From assembly GCA_937996795.1 (NCBI GenBank), contig CALKUH010000022.1, forward strand, positions 178,587-242,586: 64,000 nucleotides of DNA. Reading direction: 5' to 3'. Under the pieces are notes generated by a model. That model had not been told where the DNA came from and did no database searches. It was given only the letters and a program-made list of their open reading frames with translations. The DNA is from an uncultured Verrucomicrobiota bacterium (GTDB lineage Bacteria; Verrucomicrobiota; Kiritimatiellia; CAIVKH01). The position numbers were made by a program, and so were the translations under genes. Below, one piece after another: positions 26,703-35,921 of the stretch (positions are counted from its first letter, which is position 1; every line of letters starts with the position of its first letter).

Positions 26703-27283
26703 GCGGCACGCTCGGCATCGTGCTTGCCGCGGGCGCCTCGTCGCGGATGGGCCGGCCGAAGGCGCTGCTCGACATGCCCGACGGCACGCCGCTGGCGACG
26801 CATCAGGCACGCAAGCTTCGCGACGCAGGCTGCGCGGCGTCGCTCGTGGTGCTGGGCGCTGACGCGGAGCGGATCGCCCCGAAACTCCGCGGCGTGGACA
26901 TCGTCGTGAACCCCGACTGGCCACACGGCCGCTTTACGTCGCTGCAAACCGCGCTGCGCGCACAGCCGGGGCGTGACGGCTATCTGATTCTGCCCGTGGA
27001 CACGATCGGGGTTCGCATCGACACCCTTGCCGCGTTGCGCGCACACGCGGAGGCTGACCCGCGGCCCGCGTGGCGTCCACGCACCGCCGGGCAGCCGGGT
27101 CGCGTCGTGTGGATCGGCGCCGCGCTGGCCGACCGTTTGCGCGCGGAGCGCGCGGCGGATGTGCAACTCGATCGCCTCCTCGCCCCAGTCACGTCATTCC
27201 TCGAAGTGGATGACTCCGCGATCCTGAACAACATCAATACGCCGGAAGACTGGGCGCGTGTGGCGCACCGAGTCGCGCCATGA
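26699..27283 (+). CDS. MobA-like nucleotidyltransferase (MocA/GT-A family)
   Basis: A 194-aa protein from a GTG start that overlaps the ORF6N stop (GTGA). The NTP-binding loop LAAGASSRMGRPKALL is at the N-terminus. LVVLGADAERI and VNPDWPHGRFTSLQTAL follow, then LILPVDTIGVRIDT with the metal-binding Asp, and a C-terminal LNNINTPEDW. This pattern fits the MobA/MocA group that adds GMP or CMP to molybdopterin, and related sugar-nucleotide transferases. No molybdenum gene is near, so the substrate is open. Confidence 0.85.
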   Translation: MSGTLGIVLAAGASSRMGRPKALLDMPDGTPLATHQARKLRDAGCAASLVVLGADAERIAPKLRGVDIVVNPDWPHGRFTSLQTALRAQPGRDGYLILPVDTIGVRIDTLAALRAHAEADPRPAWRPRTAGQPGRVVWIGAALADRLRAERAADVQLDRLLAPVTSFLEVDDSAILNNINTPEDWARVAHRVAP

Positions 27284-27410
27284 GACTTTGTCCCACCGCC
27301 CTGCGAGCTGTTTATCATTTTTTGCTCGCACGACCGACGCAGGCGTTGTTCCGGTCGTCGACTGCTCGTGGCGCTCTTTTTCGCAAATAGCCGACGGCCG
27401 CCCCAATGAG

Positions 27411-27899
27411 TTATGGGATGTTTGTTGCGGGAGCCCAGAAAAGAATCTGCAAATCAAGGCCCAACACTTCCGACACGCTCCTCACCGTAGAAGGTGAAGC
27501 ATTGCTGCCAAGCTGGCTCACACTCGTCCCCATTGATTCATGAGCGGCCAGTTCGTCGAGTAAATCTCCCCACCAACCATCAAGAATGGATTTGAATGCT
27601 GCCGAGTAGCTTCCGGGGCTGGATAAAACTGCGCCGCGAACCCGGGAGAGCTTGTTCGACGCGTCGTTGAGTTGTCCACGGAAAATCACATCATGAAAGC
27701 TGGCCGCAAGAATTGCCGGAACATAGTTGGAGTGAGACTGATACAAATTGGTGACAAAGATGTTTAGCCCGTCAAAATCAGCCTGCATCCACAAGCTTGA
27801 TGTTGTATTCGCGACGGTCTCAGGCGACGGCTCCGCTGCAAAAACGGTCGTATCAAGCATGCTAATCACAAGTATGGAGATCACGATACAACTTCTCAT
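27411..27899 (-). CDS. Secreted protein of unknown function, partner of the 1068-aa protein
   Basis: The product is 162 aa from the ATG at 27899, with GGGAG nine bases upstream. A signal peptide covers residues 1-21 (cut near VFA). The mature protein is helical (VTNLYQSHSNYVPAILAASF, then a WW pair) with a Ser-rich section SQLGSNASPSTVRSVSEVLG. No family recognised. It follows the 1068-aa gene by 13 bases and is surely in the same operon. Its base composition is lower in GC than the rest of the window, as is that of its partner's C-terminal half, which suggests acquisition or relaxed selection. Confidence 0.72.
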   Translation of the reverse strand: MRSCIVISILVISMLDTTVFAAEPSPETVANTTSSLWMQADFDGLNIFVTNLYQSHSNYVPAILAASFHDVIFRGQLNDASNKLSRVRGAVLSSPGSYSAAFKSILDGWWGDLLDELAAHESMGTSVSQLGSNASPSTVRSVSEVLGLDLQILFWAPATNIP

Positions 27900-27912
27900 T
27901 TTTGGGACTCCC

Positions 27913-30900
27913 TTATCGCGTTGTTGGCAACCATGGCCGCTCCAGCCATGAGTTTGTGGCGTCATACAATCCATGGGCGGGCCACAAATGTTCCTCAATC
28001 AAATCTTCGCTGTCTTGCAACGAATAGAGAAAATTTGTGGAAAGAACTTCGGACACTGACGCAATCGTGTTTGTGTTGAGGAACATAAACAGTTCATTTG
28101 CCCCGAAATCGATCGCGAATTGAGAGGTTTCCGAGTCAAGCTGGCGCCGCCCAAAGAACTCATTAACATGCGCTCCCTGCCGCATTATCCAGCTTCCGTA
28201 CCCCCAACTCTTGCCGAACAGCGCCCACATCATGTTGTTGAGCTTGCTTCCGTGTATGACAACCCCATTTACGGTTAGATATCCGTAGTGGCCATTAGGC
28301 TGAATTGCTGGTTGGTAGGCTCGGCACGGGGCCTCCATGGGGGAATCAATTGGGTCATAAACATAGTCAAAGTGCGTTCCGCTAATGCTTACCCAAACAT
28401 CAAAAACGCGTTTCGTAGTAAGGCCCGGAATTGAACTGTAATTGTTGCTCATTACGTTTGCTTTATGAACAACGGCCCAATTGGTGATGTATCTAAATTC
28501 AATCTCCAGCCACGGCAAAAGCTCCGCGCCCGCCAGGGGAAGATTGATCTGTAGATGGGTTTGGCTGCTTCCTGCTTCGGCTGAGAACCGATAAACCCCG
28601 CCGGTCTTTGGATTGCTGAACACGCCCTCGCCGGAACTGTTCGTGGTTAGCTGGCCGGAATTTGGTCCCGACAACTTGCTCCACGAAATCCCGTGAAAGC
28701 CCTCCCAGAACTCGCCACCGCGCATGTACACGTCGAAGTCCTTTACGACATGATTGGTATAGTCGAACACGGTGTTGTAGTAAACCGGCAGCGCCCGGAC
28801 GGTTTGGGGTGCAGTACCACACGGTGACGGGAGATTCGTCTCGCCCGTGCGAAACGTTGCCCACTCGTAATCGGGAATATCGCTCCACGCATCATACACG
28901 AAGGTTCGGACATCCACGCAGCCATTCGAGGCCGGCGCGTCCGCCACGAAGCTTCCACCATTCCCGTGGTAGGGCCGGTAGTTTCCACTCCCGTCATCCG
29001 GCCCGACCAACACTTCGCCTCCGTCACCAGCCACCAGCACGGTGTAAAGTTGCTGTATGGATTGCGTGGCGGAATCAGGCGATTCCCACAAATGCGCCCA
29101 CGACAGGGAATAGACCACATCGGGCTCCGTATCGAACAGAACGACCCGGTACTTGAACCCGCTCAACTGGATTGTGACTTCGTCGGCACTCAAATCGCGA
29201 CAAGCCGCATTGGCCGACCATGTCCACGACGAGGAGGGAGCGCTCGATGTGTACGCAGCGTTCGCGTTGCTGAGCAGTTCCGCGGTCGTGTATTCGTTGG
29301 AGAGCGCCCGCTGGTAGTATAGTGACGAAACACGGTATTTCGTTGGATCGAGCGTGTTGGTCCAGGCATCGATATCCACATGCACCTCGATCGTATCGGT
29401 CACCGCCGTGCGTGGAGAGGGAACGGAGAAGATGTAGTTGGCCGAGATGTTGGTGTACGGAGCAGGTCCCCAGCAGGCCGAGTAGTGGCCGATTTCCACC
29501 GCGTTGGTCGGGGTGGCAATGATGCTGGAAATCTGGCGCTGACAGCAGGTGCCGCCCCACGACGAGTAGTCTCGATCTCTCGATCCCCGCCACACTATCG
29601 ATGTCGCTGAGAGGTGATCGTTTGTTCGATGCCAGTAGTATTGACTGTATATCCCGTACGGATTGCACGGTGTTGGCGTTCCGCCACCAACTTCGTAGTC
29701 GATTTCAGACCAGTCCTGATATTCAACAGACTGGCGATACCGCTTGTTTGACAGAAAACCCGAGTACCCGAATTTACTGAGGTTGGTGCTGTAGGTTCGC
29801 TTTTCGATATCGAATTCCCAGAATGGTTCGGCGACGCGGATTTCGTTCCAGACTTGCGGATCGGTGCCAAGCGTGAGTTCGACCGAGTTGCTCAGCCCGT
29901 CGTTGTCCGGGTCGCCGTTGGCGCCATTCACATTGGCGGCACTATTCGGGTCCAGCCCATTCTGAACCTCCCACCCGTCTGGCAGCCCGTCGCCGTCCGT
30001 GTCAGCGTTCTGCCGGTCGGTGTGGCTGATGAACAGTTCGTGGCCGTCGTTCAACCCGTCGTTGTCCGTGTCCACGTTCGATCCGAACCCGTAGAACCGG
30101 TGCGTCGGGTTCGTTTGCGCGTCGAGTCCCATCGGGCGCGTGTCCAGCCACACCGTACGCGTCGCTCCCGTCAGCAGCAGGTTGCTGTACGTCAGCGACC
30201 ACACCCGCTCCAGGCCCAGGAAGCTGTTCGTGACGTCGATGTCGCAGTCGCTGATCGGGCAGTTTGTGCAAGCGGGCGGGTCGTTCGTTCCGGGGACCGG
30301 CGGGCTTCCTCCGCCGCTACCGCCCACGCTGTTCGTTATGGGGCAGTACCGCGCGTCGTAGCTGTACGCGCTCCACACCTGTCCGCTGTAGCTCTCCGTG
30401 TAGTCCAGACTCAACCGTAACCCGTTGGTCATGCGCGTCATGGCGCTGATCCATACGTCGTCTCCGCTCCCGGACATCATCATCATGAGCGGCGGTTCTT
30501 CTTCCTCAAACAGGCTTGCCGCTTCTTCTATCTGCTGCTTGGCGAAGAGGTAGTGCTCCACGTACGCCAAGGGCAGCAGCGTGACCCGCGCATTCAGCCG
30601 GTACCTTGCCAGTTCAGGGATGTAGTGGTGGGGGTACTGACTTTGCCGGTACAGGGCTTCGTAGGGGATGGCGTACCCTGATGGGGCTGGATCGGTATAA
30701 AGCACGTTCCCGTCGCCATCCCGCACTTCTATCGTGCCTTCGGCGGTTTCCTGCACGAATACGTCGTAGGTCGGCACGCTGTAGCGGAACACGGGCGTTG
30801 TGCCGAGCAGGTGTTTGGCGAACTCTGGCGGCAGGTCTTTCGAGTCCAAATCAACGACCAGCACGTCAGGGGTGCCGGGTTGGTTTAGCACCTCCAAGCC

Positions 30901-31119
30901 GGGTGGGATCAATCGCTCGAAGTGGTCTTGCTGCTCTGCGAACCAGTTGAGCAGGTGGGCTACGCTTGTGACCCGGTTGCTCACCAACGCGTCGTACGCG
31001 GTCGGGTCGATGGGTGGGGACTTGTCCTTCTTCGCGGAGGCTAGGACGAGGAGGCCGGCGAACACCAGCACGAAGGCCGCCGTGAAACGGCGGAGCGGCG
31101 AGAGGAATATGCGACCCAC
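27913..31119 (-). CDS. Large secreted protein with thrombospondin type-3 (calcium-binding) repeats
   Basis: The product is 1068 aa. A GTG at 31119 is fixed as the start by AAAGGAGG six bases upstream. A signal segment follows (about 10-28, ending LASA). Residues 30-320 are a unique domain with an acidic patch (EEEEPP) followed by MMMM. Residues about 347-425 hold DxDxDG calcium loops (DTDNDGLNDGHE, DTDGDGLPDGWE, DPDNDGLSNSVE). The rest is beta-rich, with Tyr, Trp and several Cys (pairs around 285-300 and 525-545). No enzyme motif or outer-membrane sorting tag is seen. It is probably a cell-surface or released protein; the function is unknown. Confidence 0.82.
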   Translation of the reverse strand: MGRIFLSPLRRFTAAFVLVFAGLLVLASAKKDKSPPIDPTAYDALVSNRVTSVAHLLNWFAEQQDHFERLIPPGLEVLNQPGTPDVLVVDLDSKDLPPEFAKHLLGTTPVFRYSVPTYDVFVQETAEGTIEVRDGDGNVLYTDPAPSGYAIPYEALYRQSQYPHHYIPELARYRLNARVTLLPLAYVEHYLFAKQQIEEAASLFEEEEPPLMMMMSGSGDDVWISAMTRMTNGLRLSLDYTESYSGQVWSAYSYDARYCPITNSVGGSGGGSPPVPGTNDPPACTNCPISDCDIDVTNSFLGLERVWSLTYSNLLLTGATRTVWLDTRPMGLDAQTNPTHRFYGFGSNVDTDNDGLNDGHELFISHTDRQNADTDGDGLPDGWEVQNGLDPNSAANVNGANGDPDNDGLSNSVELTLGTDPQVWNEIRVAEPFWEFDIEKRTYSTNLSKFGYSGFLSNKRYRQSVEYQDWSEIDYEVGGGTPTPCNPYGIYSQYYWHRTNDHLSATSIVWRGSRDRDYSSWGGTCCQRQISSIIATPTNAVEIGHYSACWGPAPYTNISANYIFSVPSPRTAVTDTIEVHVDIDAWTNTLDPTKYRVSSLYYQRALSNEYTTAELLSNANAAYTSSAPSSSWTWSANAACRDLSADEVTIQLSGFKYRVVLFDTEPDVVYSLSWAHLWESPDSATQSIQQLYTVLVAGDGGEVLVGPDDGSGNYRPYHGNGGSFVADAPASNGCVDVRTFVYDAWSDIPDYEWATFRTGETNLPSPCGTAPQTVRALPVYYNTVFDYTNHVVKDFDVYMRGGEFWEGFHGISWSKLSGPNSGQLTTNSSGEGVFSNPKTGGVYRFSAEAGSSQTHLQINLPLAGAELLPWLEIEFRYITNWAVVHKANVMSNNYSSIPGLTTKRVFDVWVSISGTHFDYVYDPIDSPMEAPCRAYQPAIQPNGHYGYLTVNGVVIHGSKLNNMMWALFGKSWGYGSWIMRQGAHVNEFFGRRQLDSETSQFAIDFGANELFMFLNTNTIASVSEVLSTNFLYSLQDSEDLIEEHLWPAHGLYDATNSWLERPWLPTTR

Positions 31120-31125
31120 GGAAGA

Positions 31126-31133
31126 CCTCCTTT
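31126..31133 (-). promoter_or_regulatory. Ribosome-binding site deciding the GTG start of the 1068-aa protein
   Basis: AAAGGAGG on the minus strand, six bases before the GTG at 31119. It outweighs the in-frame starts at 31173 and 31215, which have no such site and no hydrophobic start. Confidence 0.75.
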
Positions 31134-31503
31134 GATCGCCTCGAAAAAGCAGAGGCGCGGACTCCAAGCTCATGCCTCTGTCGAGGGACCGCGAAGCCCC
31201 GCTTAGGAAACACAAGACAGGGAGCCGCGCCCGGATGGGCGCGTCTCCGCTTGTCTCGTTTCCTAAGGGAAAATTCGCGGTTTTCGACAGAAACGACGAC
31301 TGCGTAAAGCGCAGTAAACTAAACGTTCAAAAAGAGCAGCGACCTCTCGAAGTCGCACAGCAAAAGCTGATGGTTGACTCTATGCCACGGTGGAGCGTCG
31401 GCAGCAAGCCTGAATTCAAGGAGCATTCCTTCCCGCCATCCATCCCGCTGCGCCGGCTTCGTTCCTTGCCGCGCCGCGCGGGGTGTGCCATTGTTTGCGG
31501 GAT
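31134..31503. other. Divergent intergenic region with a hairpin and an AT-rich stretch
   Basis: This gap separates the minus-strand secreted-protein operon from surA. It holds the hairpin at 31202-31267, and from about 31265 to 31380 a stretch richer in A and T (many AAA runs) that is the likeliest place for promoters in both directions. I could not pick a -35/-10 pair with confidence. I see no small gene in it. Confidence 0.5.
31202..31267. repeat. Long imperfect hairpin
   Basis: The outer stem is CTTAGGAAAC with GTTTCCTAAG, the middle is imperfectly paired, and the inner stem is CGCGCCC with GGGCGCG. It could be a structured leader, a regulator site or a member of the dispersed hairpin class. 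Confidence 0.65.
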
Positions 31504-32481
31504 ATGCGCAACTGGCTGTTTATTGGAATGGGTCTGCTCGTCGGTGCGGGGGGTGCTTCGGCTGCGGTCACGTCGGGGGATCCGCCGGCGGACGGCTATG
31601 CCGCGATTGTCAACGAGCGCGTCATCACGGTGGGCGATGTGCTGGAATTCGTGCAGGCGGATGCGTTGCAGATGCGCGACGAATTTGCGGGCGAGGAGCT
31701 GGCGCGCCGCCGGCAGGAGGCCTACAACAACGCGCGCGACCTGCTGATCGAACAGGCGCTGATTGTCGAGGAGTTCAACAAGATCGGCGGCGCGATCCCG
31801 GACCGCGTCGTCGATGACCGCATCAAGGAGTTCATCTTCGAGCGGTTTGACAATGACCGCGCGAAATTCCTCGCCGCCCTCGCGGAGGACCAGATCACGC
31901 TCGACGAATGGCGCACCCGTGTCCGCGAGCGCCTCATCGTCTCGCTCATGCGCCGCCAGGAGGTGACGGACCGGATCAAGGTCACGCCGTCCGCGCTACA
32001 GGAGGCCTACCAGCAGCGCCAGGCGGAATGGCAGGAGCCCGAGCGCGTAAAATTGCGCCTTATCGTCCTGCTCCGGCCCGAGACGGCGACGGAGGAGGAG
32101 CTCGAAACCCTCCGCCAGTCGGCGATCCGCGCGCGCGGACGCATCGTCGCCGGCGAACTGTTCGCCGATGTCGCGACGGAGGTCTCGCAGGACAGCAAGG
32201 CCGCGTCCGGCGGCGACTGGGGCTGGCGCGAACCGTCCGCCTTCAGCGCGGAACTGCGCGCGGCGATCGACGCGCTGAAGCCCGGCGAGGTCAGCGAGGT
32301 GATCGAAACGCCCGGCGCGCTCTACCTCGCGCAGGTGGAGGAACGCAAGGCCGCGCGCGTCCGCCCGTTTGAAGAGGCGCGGCCCGAGATCGAAACCGCC
32401 CTGCGCCGCGCCGAGGCCGAACGCCTCTACACCCGCTGGATCGACCGCCTCAAGCGGAAGTATTACGTGCAGTTGTTCTAA
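31504..32481 (+). CDS. surA: SurA-like periplasmic chaperone / parvulin peptidyl-prolyl isomerase
   Basis: The product is 325 aa. A signal peptide (about 1-21, cut near ASA) is followed by a SurA N-domain helical region (YAAIVNERVITVGDV, about 35-180). One parvulin domain covers about 180-290 (RLIVLLRP, SQDSKAASGGDWGWREPSAF, PGEVSEVIETPGALYLAQVE). SurA escorts outer-membrane proteins across the periplasm. E. coli SurA has two parvulin domains; one, as here, is common elsewhere. It leads surA-pdxA-rsmA, the same order as in E. coli. Confidence 0.9.
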   Translation: MRNWLFIGMGLLVGAGGASAAVTSGDPPADGYAAIVNERVITVGDVLEFVQADALQMRDEFAGEELARRRQEAYNNARDLLIEQALIVEEFNKIGGAIPDRVVDDRIKEFIFERFDNDRAKFLAALAEDQITLDEWRTRVRERLIVSLMRRQEVTDRIKVTPSALQEAYQQRQAEWQEPERVKLRLIVLLRPETATEEELETLRQSAIRARGRIVAGELFADVATEVSQDSKAASGGDWGWREPSAFSAELRAAIDALKPGEVSEVIETPGALYLAQVEERKAARVRPFEEARPEIETALRRAEAERLYTRWIDRLKRKYYVQLF

Positions 32482-32511
32482 CCCACCGTCCGCCAATCGC
32501 ATCGCAGTTCC

Positions 32512-33519
32512 ATGCCCCGGCCGTCTGAACTCCGCATCGGCATCACGCTCGGCGACATCAACGGCATCGGGCCGGAAGTCGCCCTGAAAGCCGTGTACCG
32601 CCGCCGTTGGCCCGCCGGCGTTCGCTTCCTCTTCATCGGCCACGCCGGCGTGCTCGCGGAACAGGCGCTCCGCTTCCGCCTGCCGGTGCCGAAGGCCCTG
32701 CCGATCGACGAACCGGCCCGCGCGCGCGCATCGGTCTGGTCCCCCGTCGCCCTGCCGCTGCGCTGGACCCCGGGCCGGCTCGACCCCGCCGCATCCGCCG
32801 CCGCGGGCGAGTGGATCATGGCGGGCGTGGACGCGTGCCTGCGCGGACAGCTCGACGCGCTCGTCACGGCGCCGATCTCGAAGGAAGGCTTCCACCGCGC
32901 GGGCATCGACGTGCCGGGCCACACGGAAATGCTCGCGGAGCTCTGCGGTGTTTCCCGCTTCGGCATGCTGCTGTTCGGCGGCCCGCTGCGCGTGATGCTC
33001 GCCACGCGGCATCTGCCCCTCAAGGATGTGCCGCGCGCGCTGACCCCGGGCGTCGTGGAGGAGGCGATCACACTCACCGCCACCGCGCTGCCGTGGATGG
33101 GCGCGCGCCGGGCGCGCATCGCCGTCTGCGGCCTGAACCCGCATGCGGGTGAGGGCGGCGACCTCGGCGCGGAGGACGACGCGGTCATCAAACCCGTCGT
33201 CGCGAAGCTGCGGCGCCGCGGCCTCGCCGTCACCGGCCCGCTGCCCGGCGACACCGTGTTTCACCACGCCGCCGCGGGCGCCTACGACGCCGTCGTCGCG
33301 ATGTACCACGACCAGGGCCTCGCGCCGCTGAAACTCATCGCCTTCAACTCCGGCGTAAACCTCACCCTCGGCCTGCCCCTCGTCCGCACCTCACCCGACC
33401 ACGGCACCGCCTTCGACCTCGCGGGAAAAAACCGCGCCAACCCCGCCAGCATGGCCGAGGCCCTGAAATGGGCGGTGACGCTGGCGGGACGCAAGAATCC
33501 GTGGGCGGCAGAAGGGTGA
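32512..33519 (+). CDS. pdxA: 4-hydroxythreonine-4-phosphate dehydrogenase
   Basis: A 335-aa NAD-dependent enzyme of pyridoxal 5'-phosphate synthesis. Signatures: GITLGDINGIGPEVALKA at the start, VTAPISKEG, the metal-binding His in GHTEMLAELCG, LNPHAGEGG (substrate phosphate loop) and the C-terminal MYHDQGLAPLKL. It starts 30 bases after surA and is surely co-transcribed. A GTGTCAGG-type hairpin begins at its stop codon. Confidence 0.96.
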   Translation: MPRPSELRIGITLGDINGIGPEVALKAVYRRRWPAGVRFLFIGHAGVLAEQALRFRLPVPKALPIDEPARARASVWSPVALPLRWTPGRLDPAASAAAGEWIMAGVDACLRGQLDALVTAPISKEGFHRAGIDVPGHTEMLAELCGVSRFGMLLFGGPLRVMLATRHLPLKDVPRALTPGVVEEAITLTATALPWMGARRARIAVCGLNPHAGEGGDLGAEDDAVIKPVVAKLRRRGLAVTGPLPGDTVFHHAAAGAYDAVVAMYHDQGLAPLKLIAFNSGVNLTLGLPLVRTSPDHGTAFDLAGKNRANPASMAEALKWAVTLAGRKNPWAAEG

Positions 33520-33600
33520 AGAAGGTGTCAGGTTTCAGGTGTCAGCCATCCAATCACACATCCTCCGTTTCCCTGACACCCGACACCTGACACCCTCGTC
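33520..33600. repeat. Intergenic inverted-repeat element (GTGTCAGG type)
   Basis: The left arm GGTGTCAGGTTTCAGGTGTC and the right arm TGACACCCGACACCTGACAC are inverted. It fills the pdxA-rsmA gap completely, from the pdxA stop to seven bases before the rsmA start. Confidence 0.8.
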
Positions 33601-33606
33601 CCCCGC

Positions 33607-34416
33607 ATGAACCTCACCCGCCCCACGGAAGTCCGCGCGCTGCTGGAGCGACTCGACTTTAAGCCGAGCCGTGTGTTGGGGCAGAACTTCCTCATCGACG
33701 GCAATACGCTGCGGATCATGCTCGATGCGGCGGAGCTGGCGAAAGGCGACGCGGTGCTCGAAATCGGGCCGGGCCTCGGCGTGCTCACGGGCCCGCTGCT
33801 GGAGCGCGCGGGGCGGCTGGTCGCGATCGAGAAGGACGACATGCTGCACGCGCACCTGCAGCGGACGCTCGGCGGCGCGGAATCGTTTACGCTGATCCAC
33901 GCGGATGCGCTGGAGGTGGACCTCGCCGGGTGGCTCGCGGGTGGCCTCAACAAGGTCGTGGCAAACCTGCCCTATTCCGTCGGCACGCGCATCCTCGTCG
34001 ACCTCTGCCACGCGGCGGCGCGTCCGGAGCGCATGGTCGTCACCGTGCAGCGCGAGGTGGCGGACCGAATGGTGGCGAAGCCCGGCGGCGCGGACTACGG
34101 CGTGCTCAGCGTGTTCGCGCAGGTGGATTACGCCGTCTCGCTGCACAAGGTCGTGCCGCGCTCGTGTTTTTTTCCCGTGCCGAAGGTCGAGTCCGCGATC
34201 GTCGTGCTCACGCGCCGTCCGCGCGCGGCGCACATCGCCGACGAGCCCGCGTTCCGCGCGCTGGTCAAACATTGCTTCGAGCACCGCCGCAAACAACTCG
34301 GCACGCTCGTCCGCAACCCCGACGCCATCGCGCGCGCCGGCCTCAATCCGCAGCAGCGCCCCGAAACGCTCGCCGTCGGGGACTGGATCCGGCTCGCCGC
34401 GGAAGTGGGGAACTAG
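33607..34416 (+). CDS. rsmA: 16S rRNA A1518/A1519 N6-dimethyltransferase
   Basis: The product is 269 aa (KsgA). It dimethylates two adjacent adenines in helix 45 of 16S rRNA using SAM. Motifs: LGQNFLIDG (substrate-binding N-terminus), VLEIGPGLGVLTGPLL (SAM loop), AIEKDDML, and the catalytic NLPYSVGTRILVDL. C-terminal RRKQLGTLVRN closes the family pattern. It is third in surA-pdxA-rsmA. Another GTGTCAGG hairpin starts at its stop codon. Confidence 0.96.
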   Translation: MNLTRPTEVRALLERLDFKPSRVLGQNFLIDGNTLRIMLDAAELAKGDAVLEIGPGLGVLTGPLLERAGRLVAIEKDDMLHAHLQRTLGGAESFTLIHADALEVDLAGWLAGGLNKVVANLPYSVGTRILVDLCHAAARPERMVVTVQREVADRMVAKPGGADYGVLSVFAQVDYAVSLHKVVPRSCFFPVPKVESAIVVLTRRPRAAHIADEPAFRALVKHCFEHRRKQLGTLVRNPDAIARAGLNPQQRPETLAVGDWIRLAAEVGN

Positions 34417-34460
34417 GTGTCAGGGAGGAAATTCCCCCCGACACCCGACACCTTTTCCCA
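34415..34460. repeat. Intergenic inverted-repeat element (GTGTCAGG type), short form
   Basis: AGGTGTCAGGGAGG and CCCCCGACACCCGACACCT are inverted around AAATT. It begins at the rsmA stop codon (TAG) and would make a compact stem followed by TTTT, so terminator-like activity is possible. Confidence 0.72.
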
Positions 34461-34517
34461 CGGCCCCGTATCCTTCCGCGGTTGCCTATCGCGCGGGGAC
34501 CGGAGATACTTGGTCTC

Positions 34518-35921
34518 ATGTGTCGTGGTGTGTCATGGGCGCTCGTGGGGTGTTGGCTGGCCGCGGGCCCCGTGTTCGCGCAGCAGGCGCTTGACCTGCC
34601 CACCGCGCTCAACACCGCCCTGGCGCAAAACCGGGACCTCGCGCAGCGCGCGCGGTCGATGAAAAGCGCCGACCTGTCGCTCGCGTCCGCCCGCGCGGAG
34701 TTCGGGTTCAGCCTGCGCCCCGACGGCGGCGCGGAGACGACGCAAAACGAGGACCGCTATCGCTACGGCCTGGTGATGGGCAAAAAGTTTCTGCCGGGCA
34801 CGGAGGTGGACGCCGGGCCGGGCGTCGATTGGACGGAGTCGGACGCAAACTCGAATCGCCGCACGAGCTGGCAGGTGGACGTGCGGCAGCCGCTGTTTCG
34901 CAACTTCGGCGCGCTGGTGCAGGGCGAGCCGGTCGTGCAGGCGCAGCAGCGCGTGCGCAGCGCGCGCCGCGATTATGAACAGCAGAAGGCCGACCTGTTG
35001 CTGCGCGTGGTGGAGCAATTCGAGAACCTCATCCGGCTGGAGCGCCAGATCATCGCGCAGGACGCTTCGCTGCAACGGCTCGACAAGTTGTATCGCCTCA
35101 CCAAGGCGCGCGAGAAACAGGGGCGCGCGACGCGGGTGGACTCGCTGCGCGTGGACCTGCGGCGAGGCGAGGCGGTGTCGCGGCTGGAGAGCACGCGCGA
35201 GCGCCTGTCGTCGCAGCGGCGCGATTTCGCGGAGCTGCTCGGCCAGCCGCCGGACACGGTCTTCGTGCTGGAGTCGCCGCCGCTCCTGGAGCTGGAATTG
35301 CCGCCGGTCGAGGACGCCGTGCGGCTCGCGCTGTCGAACCGCCTCGACTACGCGCAAATTTTGCAGGACTACGCCGACACGGTGCGCGGCGAAAAAATCG
35401 CGCGGCGCGGCTTGTGGCCGAACCTGACGCTGGTCGCGCGCTATGAAACGTACGAGAACTCCAGCGACAGCGCGGCGGTCCGCGAGGACGACGTCTGGTC
35501 CGTCGGCGTGGCCGGCGACACGGACCTGAACCAGACGCGCGAGCGCGCGCAACTCGGCCAGGCGCTGTTGACGCGCGAATCGGCGCGCGAGACGATCCGC
35601 ATCCGCGAGCTGTCCATCACGCGCGAGGTCCAGCAGCAGGCGTCGGCCTACCGCCGGGCGCTGGACGAAATGGAAATCGCCGACCGCAACCACGTCATCG
35701 CCTCGCAGCGCGCGCGGCTCGCGCGCCGCCTGTTCGAACTGGGCCGCGGCGACAACTTCTCCGTCACCGACGCGGAGGAGGCGCTGACCGACGCCGAAGA
35801 CCAGCGCCTTGCCGCGCGCGCGGAGGCGTCCATCGCCGGCTACCGCTACCTGAACACCGTCGGATCGTTGATCGAAGCCCCCGCCGATTTGCGCCCGAAC
35901 CCCCGCGAGGTGCCCCTGTGA
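34518..35921 (+). CDS. TolC-family outer-membrane efflux protein
   Basis: The product is 467 aa. A signal peptide (about 1-20, cut near VFA) is followed by an outer-membrane-factor domain pair rich in heptads (LPTALNTALAQNRDLAQRA; LEDAVRLALSNRLDYAQ-like second repeat; RLFELGRGDNFSVTDAEEAL near the end). It should form the trimeric outer-membrane and periplasmic channel of a tripartite pump. The next three genes encode an HlyD-type adaptor, an ABC ATPase and an FtsX permease, overlapping or closely spaced, so a MacAB-TolC-like export system is encoded as one operon. Confidence 0.92.
   Translation: MCRGVSWALVGCWLAAGPVFAQQALDLPTALNTALAQNRDLAQRARSMKSADLSLASARAEFGFSLRPDGGAETTQNEDRYRYGLVMGKKFLPGTEVDAGPGVDWTESDANSNRRTSWQVDVRQPLFRNFGALVQGEPVVQAQQRVRSARRDYEQQKADLLLRVVEQFENLIRLERQIIAQDASLQRLDKLYRLTKAREKQGRATRVDSLRVDLRRGEAVSRLESTRERLSSQRRDFAELLGQPPDTVFVLESPPLLELELPPVEDAVRLALSNRLDYAQILQDYADTVRGEKIARRGLWPNLTLVARYETYENSSDSAAVREDDVWSVGVAGDTDLNQTRERAQLGQALLTRESARETIRIRELSITREVQQQASAYRRALDEMEIADRNHVIASQRARLARRLFELGRGDNFSVTDAEEALTDAEDQRLAARAEASIAGYRYLNTVGSLIEAPADLRPNPREVPL

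Noticed and set aside
26150..27283. Prophage remnant around the ORF6N gene
   Set aside because: No integrase, structural or lysis gene is near; ORF6N genes are common outside phages.
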